Assembly: GCA_030549495.1 (NCBI GenBank)
Contig: JAUIRK010000691.1
Location: 177,391-241,390 of the forward strand
DNA length: 64,000 bases
Reading direction: 5' to 3'
Source: Nectonema munidae
Taxonomy: Eukaryota > Nematomorpha > Nectonematoida > Nectonematidae
In this document: positions 23,531 to 35,329 of the stretch, piece by piece
Position numbering within the stretch: position 1 is the stretch's first letter
Layout of the letters: the number at the start of each line of letters is the position of its first letter
Position numbers and translations under genes: made by a program
Notes under the pieces: generated by a model
What the model was told of the DNA's origin: nothing
The model's database searches: none
The model's input: only the letters and a program-made list of their open reading frames with translations

Positions 23531-26100
23531 TCATGTCAAAAACTGTCAATCAATATCAAAAATCTAAATTTTTCATCAAAATTTTGACATTATCTGTAGT
23601 TAACCTTATTACTTAGGGTCTATATTATATATTACTTTGAAAATTTATAATTATATACAGTTTTGAGCCCATAACACTTTTCAATAATTATGGCCACTTT
23701 TTAGATAATGTCAATCAAAATTTTGATTGATCAGGAATATATCTAATAAAATATTCCTTCAAATTTTCTTAAATTTATGTATTTACACTAAATCGGTCAT
23801 TCTAATATATATCTAATAAAATATACCTTCAAATTTTACATAAAATATATGTTTTTATACTAAATCGGTCATGCCATTTTCATTTCTGGACTCATTTTTT
23901 ACATTTAGAATTTGAAAATACCTATAAGTGTTCATGAAATTTGCGGTTTACTTCTGAAAATTGTCTCCAAAAACATTCATTTCTAATTTTACATGAAATA
24001 TATGACCAAATCACATTGCTAGTTTTATTTCTGAAATCAGTTTTTGCATTTATAGTTTTAAAATATCTGTAAGTGTCAATCAAATTTGCGGCTTATGTCG
24101 GAAAACTATTTCCAAAAATATTGATTCAAATTTTACATGAAATATGTGTTTTTATACCAAACCGATCATGTTGGTTTCATTTTTGAAAACAGTTTTTGTA
24201 TTTAGATGTTTTAAAATGTCTGAAAGTGTCGATCAAATGTTCAATTTACGTCTAATATCTATTGAAATGTTTTGGAAATTTTAAAATATCTGTTTTTATG
24301 CCAAATTGAAGATGCTGTTTTCATTTTTGGACTCAGGTTTGGCATTTATGGTTTTAAAATATCTGAAAGCTTCAATCAGATTTGCAGTTTACTTCTAGAT
24401 ATTGCCTTCAAAAATATTTTCAAAAAAATAAATATCTCTTTCAAATAAAATATCTGTTTTTATACCAAATCGACTATGCTTATTTCTGTATTCGATTTTG
24501 ACTATAACTGTTAAAAAATATCTGAAAGTGACAATTGATTAGTGATGTATTCCTGAAAATCAGTTCTTAAAAATTTTTTAAAAAAATTGTTTTATATTAG
24601 TTATATAAAAATATACAATTTTTTTATATATATTTTGGCTTATAATACTTTCTTCAATCATCTTGGGTATGAAATATTTATTTAAAAAGAACAAAACATA
24701 TTATAAAATCTTTTGAAAATTAGTATGAGGGAAGGAACCAAACTGAAAACTTATTTAAAAGAGAACGTATGGTCAAAAGAATTAATTTTTAAAAAGAATA
24801 TGTATCTTGACTAAATGTAAGATCTATCGTATTTTAATAAACTAGGAAGTGGTGTAATGATCAAATATTAGATTTTGCCCCTGAAAAAGAAGTTTCTCTT
24901 TTGCAAATGAAAAATCTTTTAATCTATAACTTATTATCTATGATTACAATTATCATTTAACTAAGAAGGGTAGGAAATCTGAAAATTTAGAATAGGTCAT
25001 AGTTATCAAAACTGTCTCAGATGCCAATATATAGAGATATAGTCACTATCAAGATAAGTTTATATTTAAATTGAATTTGTGCATCTTTTCCTTTTTGTGT
25101 GAAAGCGAGTCTTTTATATGAAGGTGTAGAACTTTTGTAATTAAACAATGAACATCACGGATGATTCTTCAGAAAAAAACCTTTGAAATGGGATTGGTTG
25201 ACAAATATTCAGGCTGAATAACTCTTCATATCACCTGATTAAAAAGCCTAAGATCATCAAGAAGATTCTATCAGAATGCTTTGAGAGTGGAAAAAATCTG
25301 TTTTTCCAACACATATGGAAGAAAATATATTTCTAATGAAAAAAGAGCTATCAAGAAAAGATTATCATAAAATGAATAGCATAATTAAATACTGTAAAGT
25401 ATAGAAGATATGACATAGATACTACGAGCTGATAACGAGTTTGTAGACAAAAAATGGAGGTCCTATTTAAATACATAATTTACTGACAAATGAAATATTT
25501 TGGGTGAATTAAACACCTAAAGTTGGGTTATTAAATAATTTAGAAAATAATTACCAGAGAGGTACTCTAAGTATAATTTATTTTGAAGTTTATATTTTCC
25601 TAATCGATTTTTTTGACAAATTTTATTGATTTCATAAAAAATGAACATCACGATTAAATTCTACATAATTGAAAATGGGTATATACTATATAAGTATAAA
25701 AAACTTTCTATAAGAATAAAAATTTTAATTTTGTCATGTGCTGCCATATTTAAATGATTTTTTTCAGGTTTGACTGATTTTCATAAAAAATGAATATCAC
25801 CAGTAAACACAGCGTATTTTAAAATCGGTATATATGTGTAAAAAATTTTATATAGTTATTTGGAAAAATGTTTCTTTTTTAGATAGACTAATTTTTTGAT
25901 AGGTTTGACTGATTTTCATTAACAAATAATATCATCACTGAATTCAGCATACCTAAAAATGGATATATATGTGTAAGAAACTTTTTATAATTATTTAGAT
26001 AAAAAGTTTATTTGTCATATATAAAACAATTTTTTGACAGGTTTGATTGATTTTTATAAAAAAAAATAGGCAACACCACTAAATTCAGCCTAGTGCTGAA
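23527..26100 (-). mobile_element. piggyBac-like non-autonomous element, copy 3
   Basis: Minus-oriented copy lacking only its outer ends. From left to right: the 3' unique segment with the perfect palindrome at 23711-23730, about six B-array units (near 23850, 24000, 24148, 24296 and 24460), the core (about 24640-25600), and about three A-array units (marks near 25691, 25836 and 25976). The 3' terminus is replaced by the LINE tail at 23526, and the A-side terminus is lost. No coding frame in the core. Confidence 0.7.
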
Positions 26101-28148
26101 TAGTTAAAAACTAGTTTCAAATAGTTACGCAAAAAAATACTTTAAAATATTTTTATCTAATTAACTGATGGCGTTAACTTATCAAAATTAAGATTTCTTA
26201 TTATCTAAGCTTCAATCAGTTTCCACATTAAAATCTAACAAAATTATATCAAAGATTTTATTTATTCAAAATTTTTCACATCGTCTCGTCGTTTTATTAG
26301 CTTTTGAAACGCAGAATTGGCCAGATCCTATTTTTTTCTTTGCTCATTGACTCACATTGAGGTTCAGAAAAAGCATAAAAAATAGAGGACATTTTACACT
26401 TGTAGGCAATTCGGAAATGGAAGAACTGATTTCCATGCATTCTTCTGAAAATGCAAGAGCAAGTTTTATGATGAAAAACTTTTTTAGTGGTGATGTTCAA
26501 TTTTTATGAAAATCAATTAAAGCTGTTAAAAATGATATGAATATGACATCTTATATTAAAATTAAATTTTTAATTTAAATATTTACCAAAAGTATTTTTA
26601 CATCATTAGCCATTTTCAAGTATGGTGGTGATGTTTATTTTTTTATGAAAATCAACCAAATGTGTCAAAAAACTATGAAACTCAAAATATTTCTCCTCTC
26701 AATTGATAGAACCTCCATCGTTTTCGCTACAAATTCATTATCGGATGGTAGTCTCTACGCCATTTCTTCTATAATTTATACAGTATGTATTTTGCTATTC
26801 ATTCTGTGATGATCCTTTCTTGATAGCTCTTTTTTCATTATAAATTTATTTTCTGCAATTTGTGTTCGAAAAAACTTTTTAAGGATTTATTTTGAACAGA
26901 TTTTTTCCGCTCCCAAAGTATTCTGATTAAAGAATTTTCTTGATGATCTTAGGCCTTTTTTTATATATGAAGAGATTTTCAGCCTGAATATTTGTCAACC
27001 AATCCCAGTTCAAAAGTATTTTCTGATGAAATTATTCGTGATGTTCATTGTTCAATTACAAAAAGTTCTCCACCTTTTTCATCTAAACGACTCTCACTTT
27101 CACGCAAAATGGAAAAAGATGCACAAATTCAATTTAAATTTAAAATTATCTTGATAGTGACTAAATCTCCACATATTGGCATCTGAGACAGTTTTGATAA
27201 CTCTGACCTATTCAAAATTTTTGGATTTCCTATCCTTCTTAAAATTGTAATCTTAGCTGATAAGTTAATGGTTTAACTATTTTTCATTCGTTAATGAAAA
27301 GTTCTTGTTTCTGGTAAAAAAAATTTAAAGCTCCCAATATTAAATCATTATAACACTTCTTTCATCGGAACATGGTAGATCCTTCATTTAGTCAAGATAC
27401 GCTCTTCATAGTACTACTACATAACATAGACTATTTATAAAATAGAGCCCCAGGGCTTACTATTAAAGTTTTCTTTTGATCGCACGTTCTCTTTTCAATT
27501 TTTTCAGGTCCCTCCCTTCTCTCATAGTCATCTACAAAAGATTTTATAAGACGTTTTGTTTTTCTTTTTTCAAATATTCCATAATTGAAGAAATAAGATT
27601 TGGAAAAAAACAGATTTTCAGGCATACCTAACTAATTTAATTGGCAATTCCCTATATTTTTAACAGTATCGATCAAAATAGAGTATAGAAATGAAATAAG
27701 CATAGTCGATTTATTATAAAAAATGATTTCTAATTTGAAGTATATTTTCAGAAAGAAATTTATCCTTAATCAAATTTTGCTTGACGTTTTTCAATCAAGT
27801 AAGTATTTTCATCAAAAATTATTGATATAAAATCGTTATGCGCTTGAAACTGAATAAAAAAATAAATTTGGAAGAGTGATAGAAGATAAGTTATAAATTA
27901 TCTTTAGATAAATTTTTAATGTTATGTATAATATTGTTTAGTATAATAAATCAGTACAAAAGCTGAATTCAAAAGACACATTTATTTAATTATAAATTCA
28001 ATATATAATGATTCCAATCGAAAACATGCTACTTTGATTTTTTGAAACAGCAATTTTGTTTGATAATTGCACACTTTCTTATACTCTAACTGCGTCCAGA
28101 AACGAAATCAGTGTTGTCGATTTATTATAAAAAAATATATGTCTTTTT

Positions 28149-29165
28149 TTAAGTAAGTAAGTGAGTAAGTTTATTTAAATAAAATGAAAATATTAATAAG
28201 AATGAACAGAGATATAAGGTAATTTTATACTGAATTTTGATGAAAATATATGTATTCAAAAGAAATGAAGTGTGAAATCTAAAGGTTTATGCAAACCGCT
28301 GCAAGATTTCCAACATCAAGTGTTATATTTTATATAGCATCAGAAAGAGTAAGAAGAGAAGTGCTACTACTACTAGAGAAATATGTATTCAATTCAGCAA
28401 AATTAAACAAAAAATCATTTTGAAAATATGAATGATTGTTTGATTCATAATTCATAATAGTTTGTATTAAACTTGACCCTTTCAACTTCTTTTTGCACTG
28501 ATGGACAAGCGAAATCTAATGCTGAATGATCAGTTTTTTCACGACAAAAAAACTTACAAGTTGCGCACGTTAATTGATTAGAAGCCATATCACAAGAACT
28601 ACCATTGTGATTTTTAGAACAGTACCTACAAATAGGTTTTCTAGTACACTTTGATGCCTTGTGTCCAAACAGACAGCAGTTTGAGCACTGTTTGTACAAT
28701 ATGTAAGGATAAAGCTTATAACTATTCAAATCAATGTAAACTACAAACTTATTTTTTTGAAAGAAATTGAAAATTTTACTGGACACTACAAAAACTAAAA
28801 GTTTACGGTCTTGAGACCTTAACTTTTTAGAAAACAGAAATCTAAAAACCTCACCTTGTTCTTTCAAACTTTTAAGGCTAGGATTTTTAGAAAACATTGA
28901 TTCTAAAATCTCTTCATCAGATATTTTACATGAAAAATTGAGACTTAGTTTAGGCAAAAACTTTCTAGCCGGATCAACTTTAAGCTTTTCAGTGGATAAT
29001 TTTTCAGAAGCTCTCTGCATACTTTGAGAGTCACTAAACTTAAAGCAATACTTTTTTTTCATTTTTTTCACAGAACTAACTTGAACGTCTTTCAGCACTT
29101 TTGAAGACTTTAATACTTTTTAGATTTAATACGCATGAATAATTTTAGAGATAATTTTTAGTCTT
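28149..29165 (-). mobile_element. ORF1-only LINE derivative inserted in the B array
   Basis: Minus-strand insertion of about 1.0 kb, with a (CTTA)n tail at its 3' end (28149-28170) and ORF1 at 29098-28445. The break in the host array on each side marks its limits. No reverse transcriptase lies between ORF1 and the tail, only about 270 bp of UTR-like sequence, so it looks like an internally deleted, trans-dependent LINE copy. The 5' end appears truncated just upstream of the first in-frame ATG. Confidence 0.6.
28445..29098 (-). CDS. LINE ORF1 protein (CCHC zinc-knuckle, gag-like)
   Basis: Uninterrupted 217-codon frame. Residues about 1-30 are basic. About 30-120 resemble the RRM-like region of jockey-type ORF1 proteins. 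From about 135 come zinc knuckles: CSNCCLFGHKASKC (CX2CX4HX4C), CRYCSKNHNGSSC and a third Cys cluster CATCKFFC, then 'TDHSALDFACPSVQKE'. Such proteins bind LINE RNA and aid target-primed reverse transcription. It is the longest open frame in the window and has no stop, although its partner RT is missing. The same family is seen decayed at 10.6-11 kb. The first ATG here may be internal to the original protein. Confidence 0.8.
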   Translation of the reverse strand: MLKDVQVSSVKKMKKKYCFKFSDSQSMQRASEKLSTEKLKVDPARKFLPKLSLNFSCKISDEEILESMFSKNPSLKSLKEQGEVFRFLFSKKLRSQDRKLLVFVVSSKIFNFFQKNKFVVYIDLNSYKLYPYILYKQCSNCCLFGHKASKCTRKPICRYCSKNHNGSSCDMASNQLTCATCKFFCREKTDHSALDFACPSVQKEVERVKFNTNYYEL

Positions 29166-29689
29166 ATATAACTCATTTCATTTTTATTTTCAGACATTTT
29201 CAAACCCTAGTTGCAAAACTGAGCCTAGAAATGAAATCAGCATGGTCGATTTGGTATAATAAATTTCATGTAAAATATGAGAGAATATTTTTCTAGGTAT
29301 ATTTACCATCAATCAAAATTTTGATTGACATTTTGTAAAAAGTAACCACGTTTATTGAAAAAATTAAATGTATAAAAGTGTTATGCGTTCAAACTTGTAT
29401 ATAATAATAAGTTTTTAAGTCAGTATCTAATATATACATTAAGTTATACGGTTAACTACTAATAATATCACTTTTTTTTTGAAAAATTTTGATTTTGATA
29501 AACAGTTTTTGACCAGAGAGGGTCACCCCACTACCATGAAAATAATATCAAAAGATGAAGCTAGCAATTTTAGGAAAAAGCATGAAATTGAATGGATATG
29601 GGTCAGTAAATTTAATATAATAACTTTTTCTTGTTGAGGGAGGGGAAGGGGGGGGGCAAGAATAAAAGATAAAGATAAAGGGTTAAGAA

Positions 29690-31470
29690 GAATAAAAAAT
29701 TATTAGTTAAAAGTTCAGTTTACTAATCAGCGTAATAAAAATAAAGAAATCACGTTTTTAAAAAGGAAAAAAATTTTACTATCATCAATTGGACAAAAAT
29801 AAAGTTTACTAAGTTATGATTTGACCTTACTAGGTATGTTAGTAATTTTTACTAGAATAATTTCTGTTTTAATTTTTTGTATTAGGGAGGTTCTGTGTTA
29901 TTGATCATAATATCTACGATCTCAAGGCCTGTTCTCAACAAGCTCAAACTCTCAATAAAAAGTGCGAACATTTTTGCTCTCCCGGCGGTATTTTATTTGT
30001 TATTAAAAAAATTGTTATTATAAAAGTTAGAAGGATCTTTGAGAAAAGAGGTAGTTATAAAAGAAAAGATTCTTGCCTTTAGAAATACAATGGAGTATAT
30101 TTGCTATAGTGTTTGAAGTAAACCCAAGATTCTGAAGCTTTAGAAGTAATTGAGTATAGATTATGCATATGCGTTTTAAGAAACTCTGTATGAATAACTT
30201 TTGAAGTTAGCTAAACAAGTCACTAGCGAAGAAAGGAGCAACTGGAACCGTTAGAACTTCTTCAGGAAGGAAATAGCGCAACAAATGCATAACAAGCGCT
30301 CATTTTAAACGTTTTGTGCACTAATCCACGAATTTTTTAAATGAAAAGGTCACATATATAAACATTGCATATAAAACATTTCTCTCCCTAACTTTGGGCT
30401 GAGACAGATAGGTTACGAAACACTAAACAACTGTGATAAGAATACATTTTAAGGCTTTTTGCTTCTGCAATGGACCTTTAATCTAGAGATCAAAATGCTT
30501 CATTAGATGATTATATTTCCTACAGATCAAATATTTAATGGAATCAAGTGGTGCAAATGAGTGTCACCAGCTTCACAGGTCAACAATAGATTCTCTATGA
30601 AGTTTTATCATGACTATTAAATAAAAAATATTTGTATGTATTTTTAATAAAGTAATCCAGGATTTATTGATAAAAATAATATTGATTGTATCATTACCAT
30701 TATTTGGCATTTCAATATGTTTTAATTTTAATTATCATTTGAAAAAATGTTATTCCAAACTTTATATAATCAATTTATATTTTGGATTGCACACAAAAAT
30801 GATCCTGTTATTTTAGATATTTATTTGTACAACACAGGACTAAAACACTAAAAAAATTATAATTTACTTAAAATCAAAATAACTTGCCTTCTTTGGTATG
30901 AAATTGAGAGATCGGATCGGGTTGTATTCAAAGTACATTTTTTTCATTTGTACTCAAGATAAAATGGATCTAAAGAAAAAACAGTTATTTGGATTTGGCA
31001 TGGCAACGGTTTTGTGAGAAAATAAAAAGCATAGTGATGATATTGCTATTCAGTTTATTTGAAAAAATGTATTTCTTGAATATATATCTTCACACAAAAA
31101 AACAGAATGACAAAAATTTGGTTGCGAACATCGCTAAGAAAGGCACTAGCTAAACAAGACTTGTGGAATCAAGGATCTTTTTGACTGGTAAGTAGTATTT
31201 AGGGTCTTTGATTTGTTCCAATAAGCTTTGCCTTTTTCTTTTTATTATTGGTTTGTATATATATATATATAAATAGTGAATGAATGTATATGTAAATTAT
31301 TATATTTATTGTATGGAAGGTTGAAGGGTATGCGCATGAGAACTTTTAACATGCAAAACATTACAAATAGGAAGGTTAGAATAAACAACAAAGCACGTAA
31401 ATTTACAGTAAGGCATATGTTAATCATTACAAGGGCATTAAAGTTACATTAATCCTGTATTTAAAAAAAG
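29690..31470. other. Gene-free stretch
   Basis: AT-rich intergenic or intronic DNA. A strong donor-like GTAAGT near 31191 follows a short open stretch ('KALAKQDLWNQGSF') that hits a stop before the site, so no exon is called. A short open 53-bp segment between AG and GT at about 30526-30578 has no recognisable content. Confidence 0.3.
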
Positions 31471-31475
31471 GGATA

Positions 31476-32015
31476 ATTAGGACATAGATAATGATAGGCC
31501 GATTTCCATAATTCTTATCCTAGCTAAAATCCTAGAAAAACTATTATTTAAACAGTTGTACCATTATTTTAATAATAATAATAATATTATTCATAATTTT
31601 CTATTTTGCTTCCGTAAAAATCATAGTACTCAATCATTATTATTCATCTGTTTCATTGATGACATTATCAATAATCTTGCTTCTGATAAAAGTGTGCTTT
31701 CTTTTTTTAACTTTTTCTAATATAAATCTGAAATTTTTCATCTTTGCAGATGATACTATCAATTTCTCTTTTTCTCGTGTTATGTTTTTCAATAAAATAA
31801 ATGACTTTAATCAAGAAGTTCATAAAGTTTTTATGGCATCAACACATTTCGTATGTAAACAATAAATCATCTCGAGTCATTGGTATCATAAAAGATTCAA
31901 CAACTTATTTCCTACTAATATTAGGCTTTTACTTTATAATTCATTATTCTTTCCTTATATTAACTACTGTCTAGTCATCTGCGGACTTCAAAACATCTCT
32001 TCTTTGATTGTTTCC
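31476..32015 (+). mobile_element. LINE reverse transcriptase relic
   Basis: Plus-strand remnants in order: 'NDRPISIILILAKILEKLLF' (31488 onward), 'CFRKNHSTQSLL' (about 31602), a jump to 'FADDTINFS' (catalytic FADD at 31743-31754), then 'SRVIGIIKDST' (about 31870) and 'NYCLVICGLQN'. This is the motif order of a jockey/CR1 RT, with the palm interior between HST and FADD deleted. Several frame breaks. Confidence 0.7.
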
Positions 32016-33230
32016 CTAAAAAATGATAAAATCTGTATTTAACTTTCCTTCTTTAACGGAATGTGATGTCAACCTCTCATCTTCCGATGAATAAATTGTT
32101 GATAACTTAATTTCTTCGCAAAATATTCGCTGCAGTTGCGAACCTTTCGTACATTCTAGAGGAAGATCACGATCTGAAAATATCGAAGACGTTGCATCTT
32201 TACCTACTGGACCTAGGGGTCTTGCTTTAGTAGAAAAGGATATAGCAAAAGATTTCAATCTATTTTTCACTCAAGAAATTATAGCCTTTATATTCAGTAA
32301 GACAAAGTTGCACCTCAATTACGAGTAAATTTTTGTAAAAATTGATCAATTCTTCAAAAGGATAAAATAAAAATAATTGTTCTAGTTTCTTTTTCACATC
32401 TCTGTTTGCTTATTCACATTTACACTTTTTTCGTATTTTGAATTTTCAAAGTAGAAAGTGCATTTTTGAATTTCTATTAATTTGTATATTTGAATTTGTA
32501 AGACAAATATTTTTAACAAATTTTATTTTTAGTTATATGTACAATTTTTTTATTGAATATAGAGAAAATTGAGTCAGGGGCTCGTAACTGAGTTGCGGGT
32601 AGATGGGAGAAAGGGAGCGACAAGCTTGTAATGATCTTATTCGAAAGAGGTAACCGTCATTTTCGCTTCTTCCCCCCAATAATTATGCTCATTCATTTCA
32701 GAAATTATAAGTCAATTTACATAAATATGTGTTAATTAAGTTTTTTATTAAAGTTTGCTCTTTATTTCTTTGGTTCGATTATCGAAGACTATTTTTTTCT
32801 AGTACTCTTTAGTTAAATATCCCCATAAAAAAGGTAAAATTTCAAACTGATATACAAATCAAACTAAGCAGCATTTACCTAAGAATATATTTACTTCATT
32901 TTCCTAATACTTATTCATGGAAAATCTATTTTTTGCGTTTTAGTGAACTTTATGCTGTTTTGTGTTCAACTTAGAATTTATATTTGACAATTTATTTGTA
33001 GTAATGAAAAAAGGCTCGCCCACTCTATCAAATAATTCTAAGGATGTGTGTCCCTGAGTTACAGATAAGTTTTTTATTTGAGCAGGAGTTTTTGTCTCTA
33101 AATTGTTAATTCAAGCTAATATTTTTTGTTTTAGAAAAGAAACACCTAAGTTTGCTTACTTAAATACTGTTTTGGAATTTTTAAATTGCATCATTTGTTA
33201 TCATATTTCGCGTGCTTGATTTTTTGGGGC
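32016..33230. other. Gene-free stretch with an unidentified frame
   Basis: A GC-balanced segment at 32016-32270 (84-codon frame on the minus strand) may be a decayed coding sequence, but neither strand gives a recognisable motif. The remainder is AT-rich without features. Confidence 0.3.
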
Positions 33231-33239
33231 AAAACATGG

Positions 33240-34420
33240 AAATCAAAATAACAGACTTATTCTGGGAGAGACATCTTTACTTTGATTCATGTTTTTTTAT
33301 GTTTTGACGATAAAAGATCAAGGGATGTTAATGATAAAATATCGGCTGTTAGAATTGTCCACTATCATTTTTATGAGGTATTCTCCAAATATTGAACTCC
33401 AAATGTCAACGTAACTGTGGACGAACAGTTGGTTAGCTTTAGAGGAAGATGTGATATCAAAGTCTATGATCCAAAAAACTGGCCACTCTCGTGTAAAATT
33501 TACATCAACGATTCAGAAACCTTCTATTGTTTGAGACCTCCTCAAATCTACGTTTCAGGACTTGGCGATCAGATTTACTTATTTTTCTTCATTATCGATT
33601 ATGAAAAACATATTACAGATACAAATCTTGCCAAAAGTTGTGGCATATTTTGTGATAGATTTTTCACCTCCTATGACATAGTGAAATGGGCTTGGAAAGA
33701 AACTACACTGTATGCGGTACAGGAATTAAGACAAGAAAGTTTATTCCAATATTTTGAAACCTTATTTGAAAAGTTTGAAATTAAGAGAATGTGAATCACA
33801 CATTATTTACGGCAAGGAAGCTACACTTTTAGCATACATACCAAGAAAGTTTTTTAGTATTCTCATTGTAGCATAGAGATAAATTTGAAATTTCTACTAT
33901 TCACGGAAAGCCTGAAACTTAACTGCAGACAGTATAACAAAAACAAAGGTGGCGTAGATGTCGCTAATAGAACGGTAAGGAAATTTAAAACATACAAACC
34001 ATGCAGAAGGTGGGCAGTAGCGGCATTTTCAACTTTTTTGCATATTTCTTGCTTAAACTTTAATATCATTTCTAAGTTTAATTCTTCTGAAAATTATTCC
34101 CTCGTAATAAATCATGGTAGAAAGCTTTTTTAAAAAAACTCGCTTATTGTCTCGCCAAAGTGTCAACCAAAGTGAGAGCCTCAACCCCACAGATTCATCT
34201 AAAAAGAAAATCTCTTTTGAATTTTTAGGTTTTGCATCTCAAGAAAAAAGACCATCTTTCAAGTTTTAATAGAGAATATTGTTCTGATACTTTGCCTAAC
34301 GAAGTTAGAATAACCAGAAAATGCAAAAAATGTTCTCCGTATATTTTTAAAACACATTCAGACATTGCTTATTGTAATTTAAATATTTTTTTCAATTTAT
34401 GTGCTTTTCCATAAATTATA
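33240..34420 (+). mobile_element. piggyBac transposase relic 1
   Basis: Remnant of a DDE_Tnp_1_7 (piggyBac) transposase. In order: 'FDDKRSRDVNDKISAVRIVH' (about 33305), 'VTVDEQLVSFRGRCDIKVYD' (first catalytic Asp, about 33410-33465), 'YINDSETFYCL', 'IFCDRFFTSYDIV' (second Asp region, about 33645-33683), 'NKNKGGVDVANRTV' with 'FKTYKPCRRWAVAAFSTFL' (third Asp region, about 33940-34040), and a C-terminal Cys-rich finger 'ITRKCKKCSPYIFKTHSDIAYC' split over about 34308-34375. The longest piece is a 125-codon frame at 33417-33794. The order matches the whole catalytic core. Several frame breaks make it inactive. No TTAA-flanked ends were found. Confidence 0.85.
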
Positions 34421-34429
34421 AGTGTTTGC

Positions 34430-35180
34430 TGAAATAAATTTATTCATTTTAAAAATTTTCATCAACTTATTCTGAATTGTGAAAATATGAATATTGGAAT
34501 TAATAGTAAATGATTATAAGTGAAATATAACATATAGTAAAATCAAAAAACTCAATCTTTTCATATTAGTTTTATTTTTCAAAATATTTGAAAGAAAAAA
34601 AATATATCTCATTTTTTTCTTTTTTTTCCAATAAAAATTACCGCCATCTAGAATCATAATTTAAAAATAATGTTTTTTAGTCTTAAGTTCTTTATAGTGG
34701 TAAAATGATAAGTTGTACTAGTTAAACAATAATAGATCGATAAAAGTACTTACTTACTTAGTTACTTACTTACTGGAAGGATTCATACGATTAATATCTG
34801 GCAGGTAAGTTATTAATATAAAGTAGATTATTTTTTAATGTCGTATAATAATAATGTTGAATTGATATTTGCCATGATATTTTAGGAACAATAAATGCTT
34901 GTGTCTGGACTAAACATAGTAAAAGAACCCGTACAAAAGAAGTATTACGTATAGTATGCTAAATTTTTATCAGCTTTCAAATATCCATTTTGTTGTTGTT
35001 ATCGAACCCAATCTTTTCTTGCTAACCGCATCATAACAAGTGTCTTCAATTTTTTGATCAATGTTATCATCGTCAACCATATGACTGACGATCATCACTA
35101 GTCTAATGATTATTATTATTCGCATCATCATCCATTATATATATGTTGGTTGGATCAAAGCACTTTCAGAAGTAAGGTTA
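34430..35180. other. Gene-free stretch with (TTAC)n
   Basis: AT-rich. A short (ACTT)n/(TTAC)n run at about 34745-34775 resembles the tail repeat of the LINE at 28.1 kb and may mark a LINE 3' end. No coding sequence is seen. Confidence 0.35.
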
Positions 35181-35182
35181 TT

Positions 35183-35325
35183 CAGGGTTTCTAAATCGGG
35201 GTCCACATGGACCAGGGGTCCATATAATAATTCAGTGGTCCACAGACGAAATATTATAAATTGGGGGTCCACAATGATATTTTGGGTAACATTAGTTGAA
35301 TTTCTTTCTCCAAAATAGTGTAATG
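35183..35325. mobile_element. hAT-type element end fragment
   Basis: Begins CAGGGTTTCTAAATCGGGGTCC, a hAT-like terminus, followed by several 'ggtccac' motifs. Reverse-complement similarity to the right part of the remnant at 16469-16866 ('aattgggggtccacaatg' near 35258). Confidence 0.5.
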
Positions 35326-35329
35326 CTGC

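Larger units (their letters stand above)
26480..29682 (+). mobile_element. piggyBac-like non-autonomous element, copy 4 (interrupted by LINE ORF1)
   Basis: Plus-oriented copy: A-array remnants (about 26480-26680), core (about 26690-27620), and B-array start at about 27625 to 28148. The array is interrupted by a LINE-derived segment (28149-29165) and resumes at about 29170. It continues to the palindrome at 29309-29328 and a degraded terminus '...ataaaggg' next to TTAA at 29683-29686. It faces copy 3, with the A sides adjacent. Confidence 0.65.

Noticed and set aside
30526-30578. Open 53-bp segment between AG and GT ('IKYLMESSGANECHQLHR')
   Set aside because: Too short, no family, and the GTCAAC donor is poor.
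33417-33794. Live domesticated piggyBac (PGBD-like) gene
   Set aside because: The 125-codon frame is only the middle of the enzyme; flanking parts are in other frames and broken.
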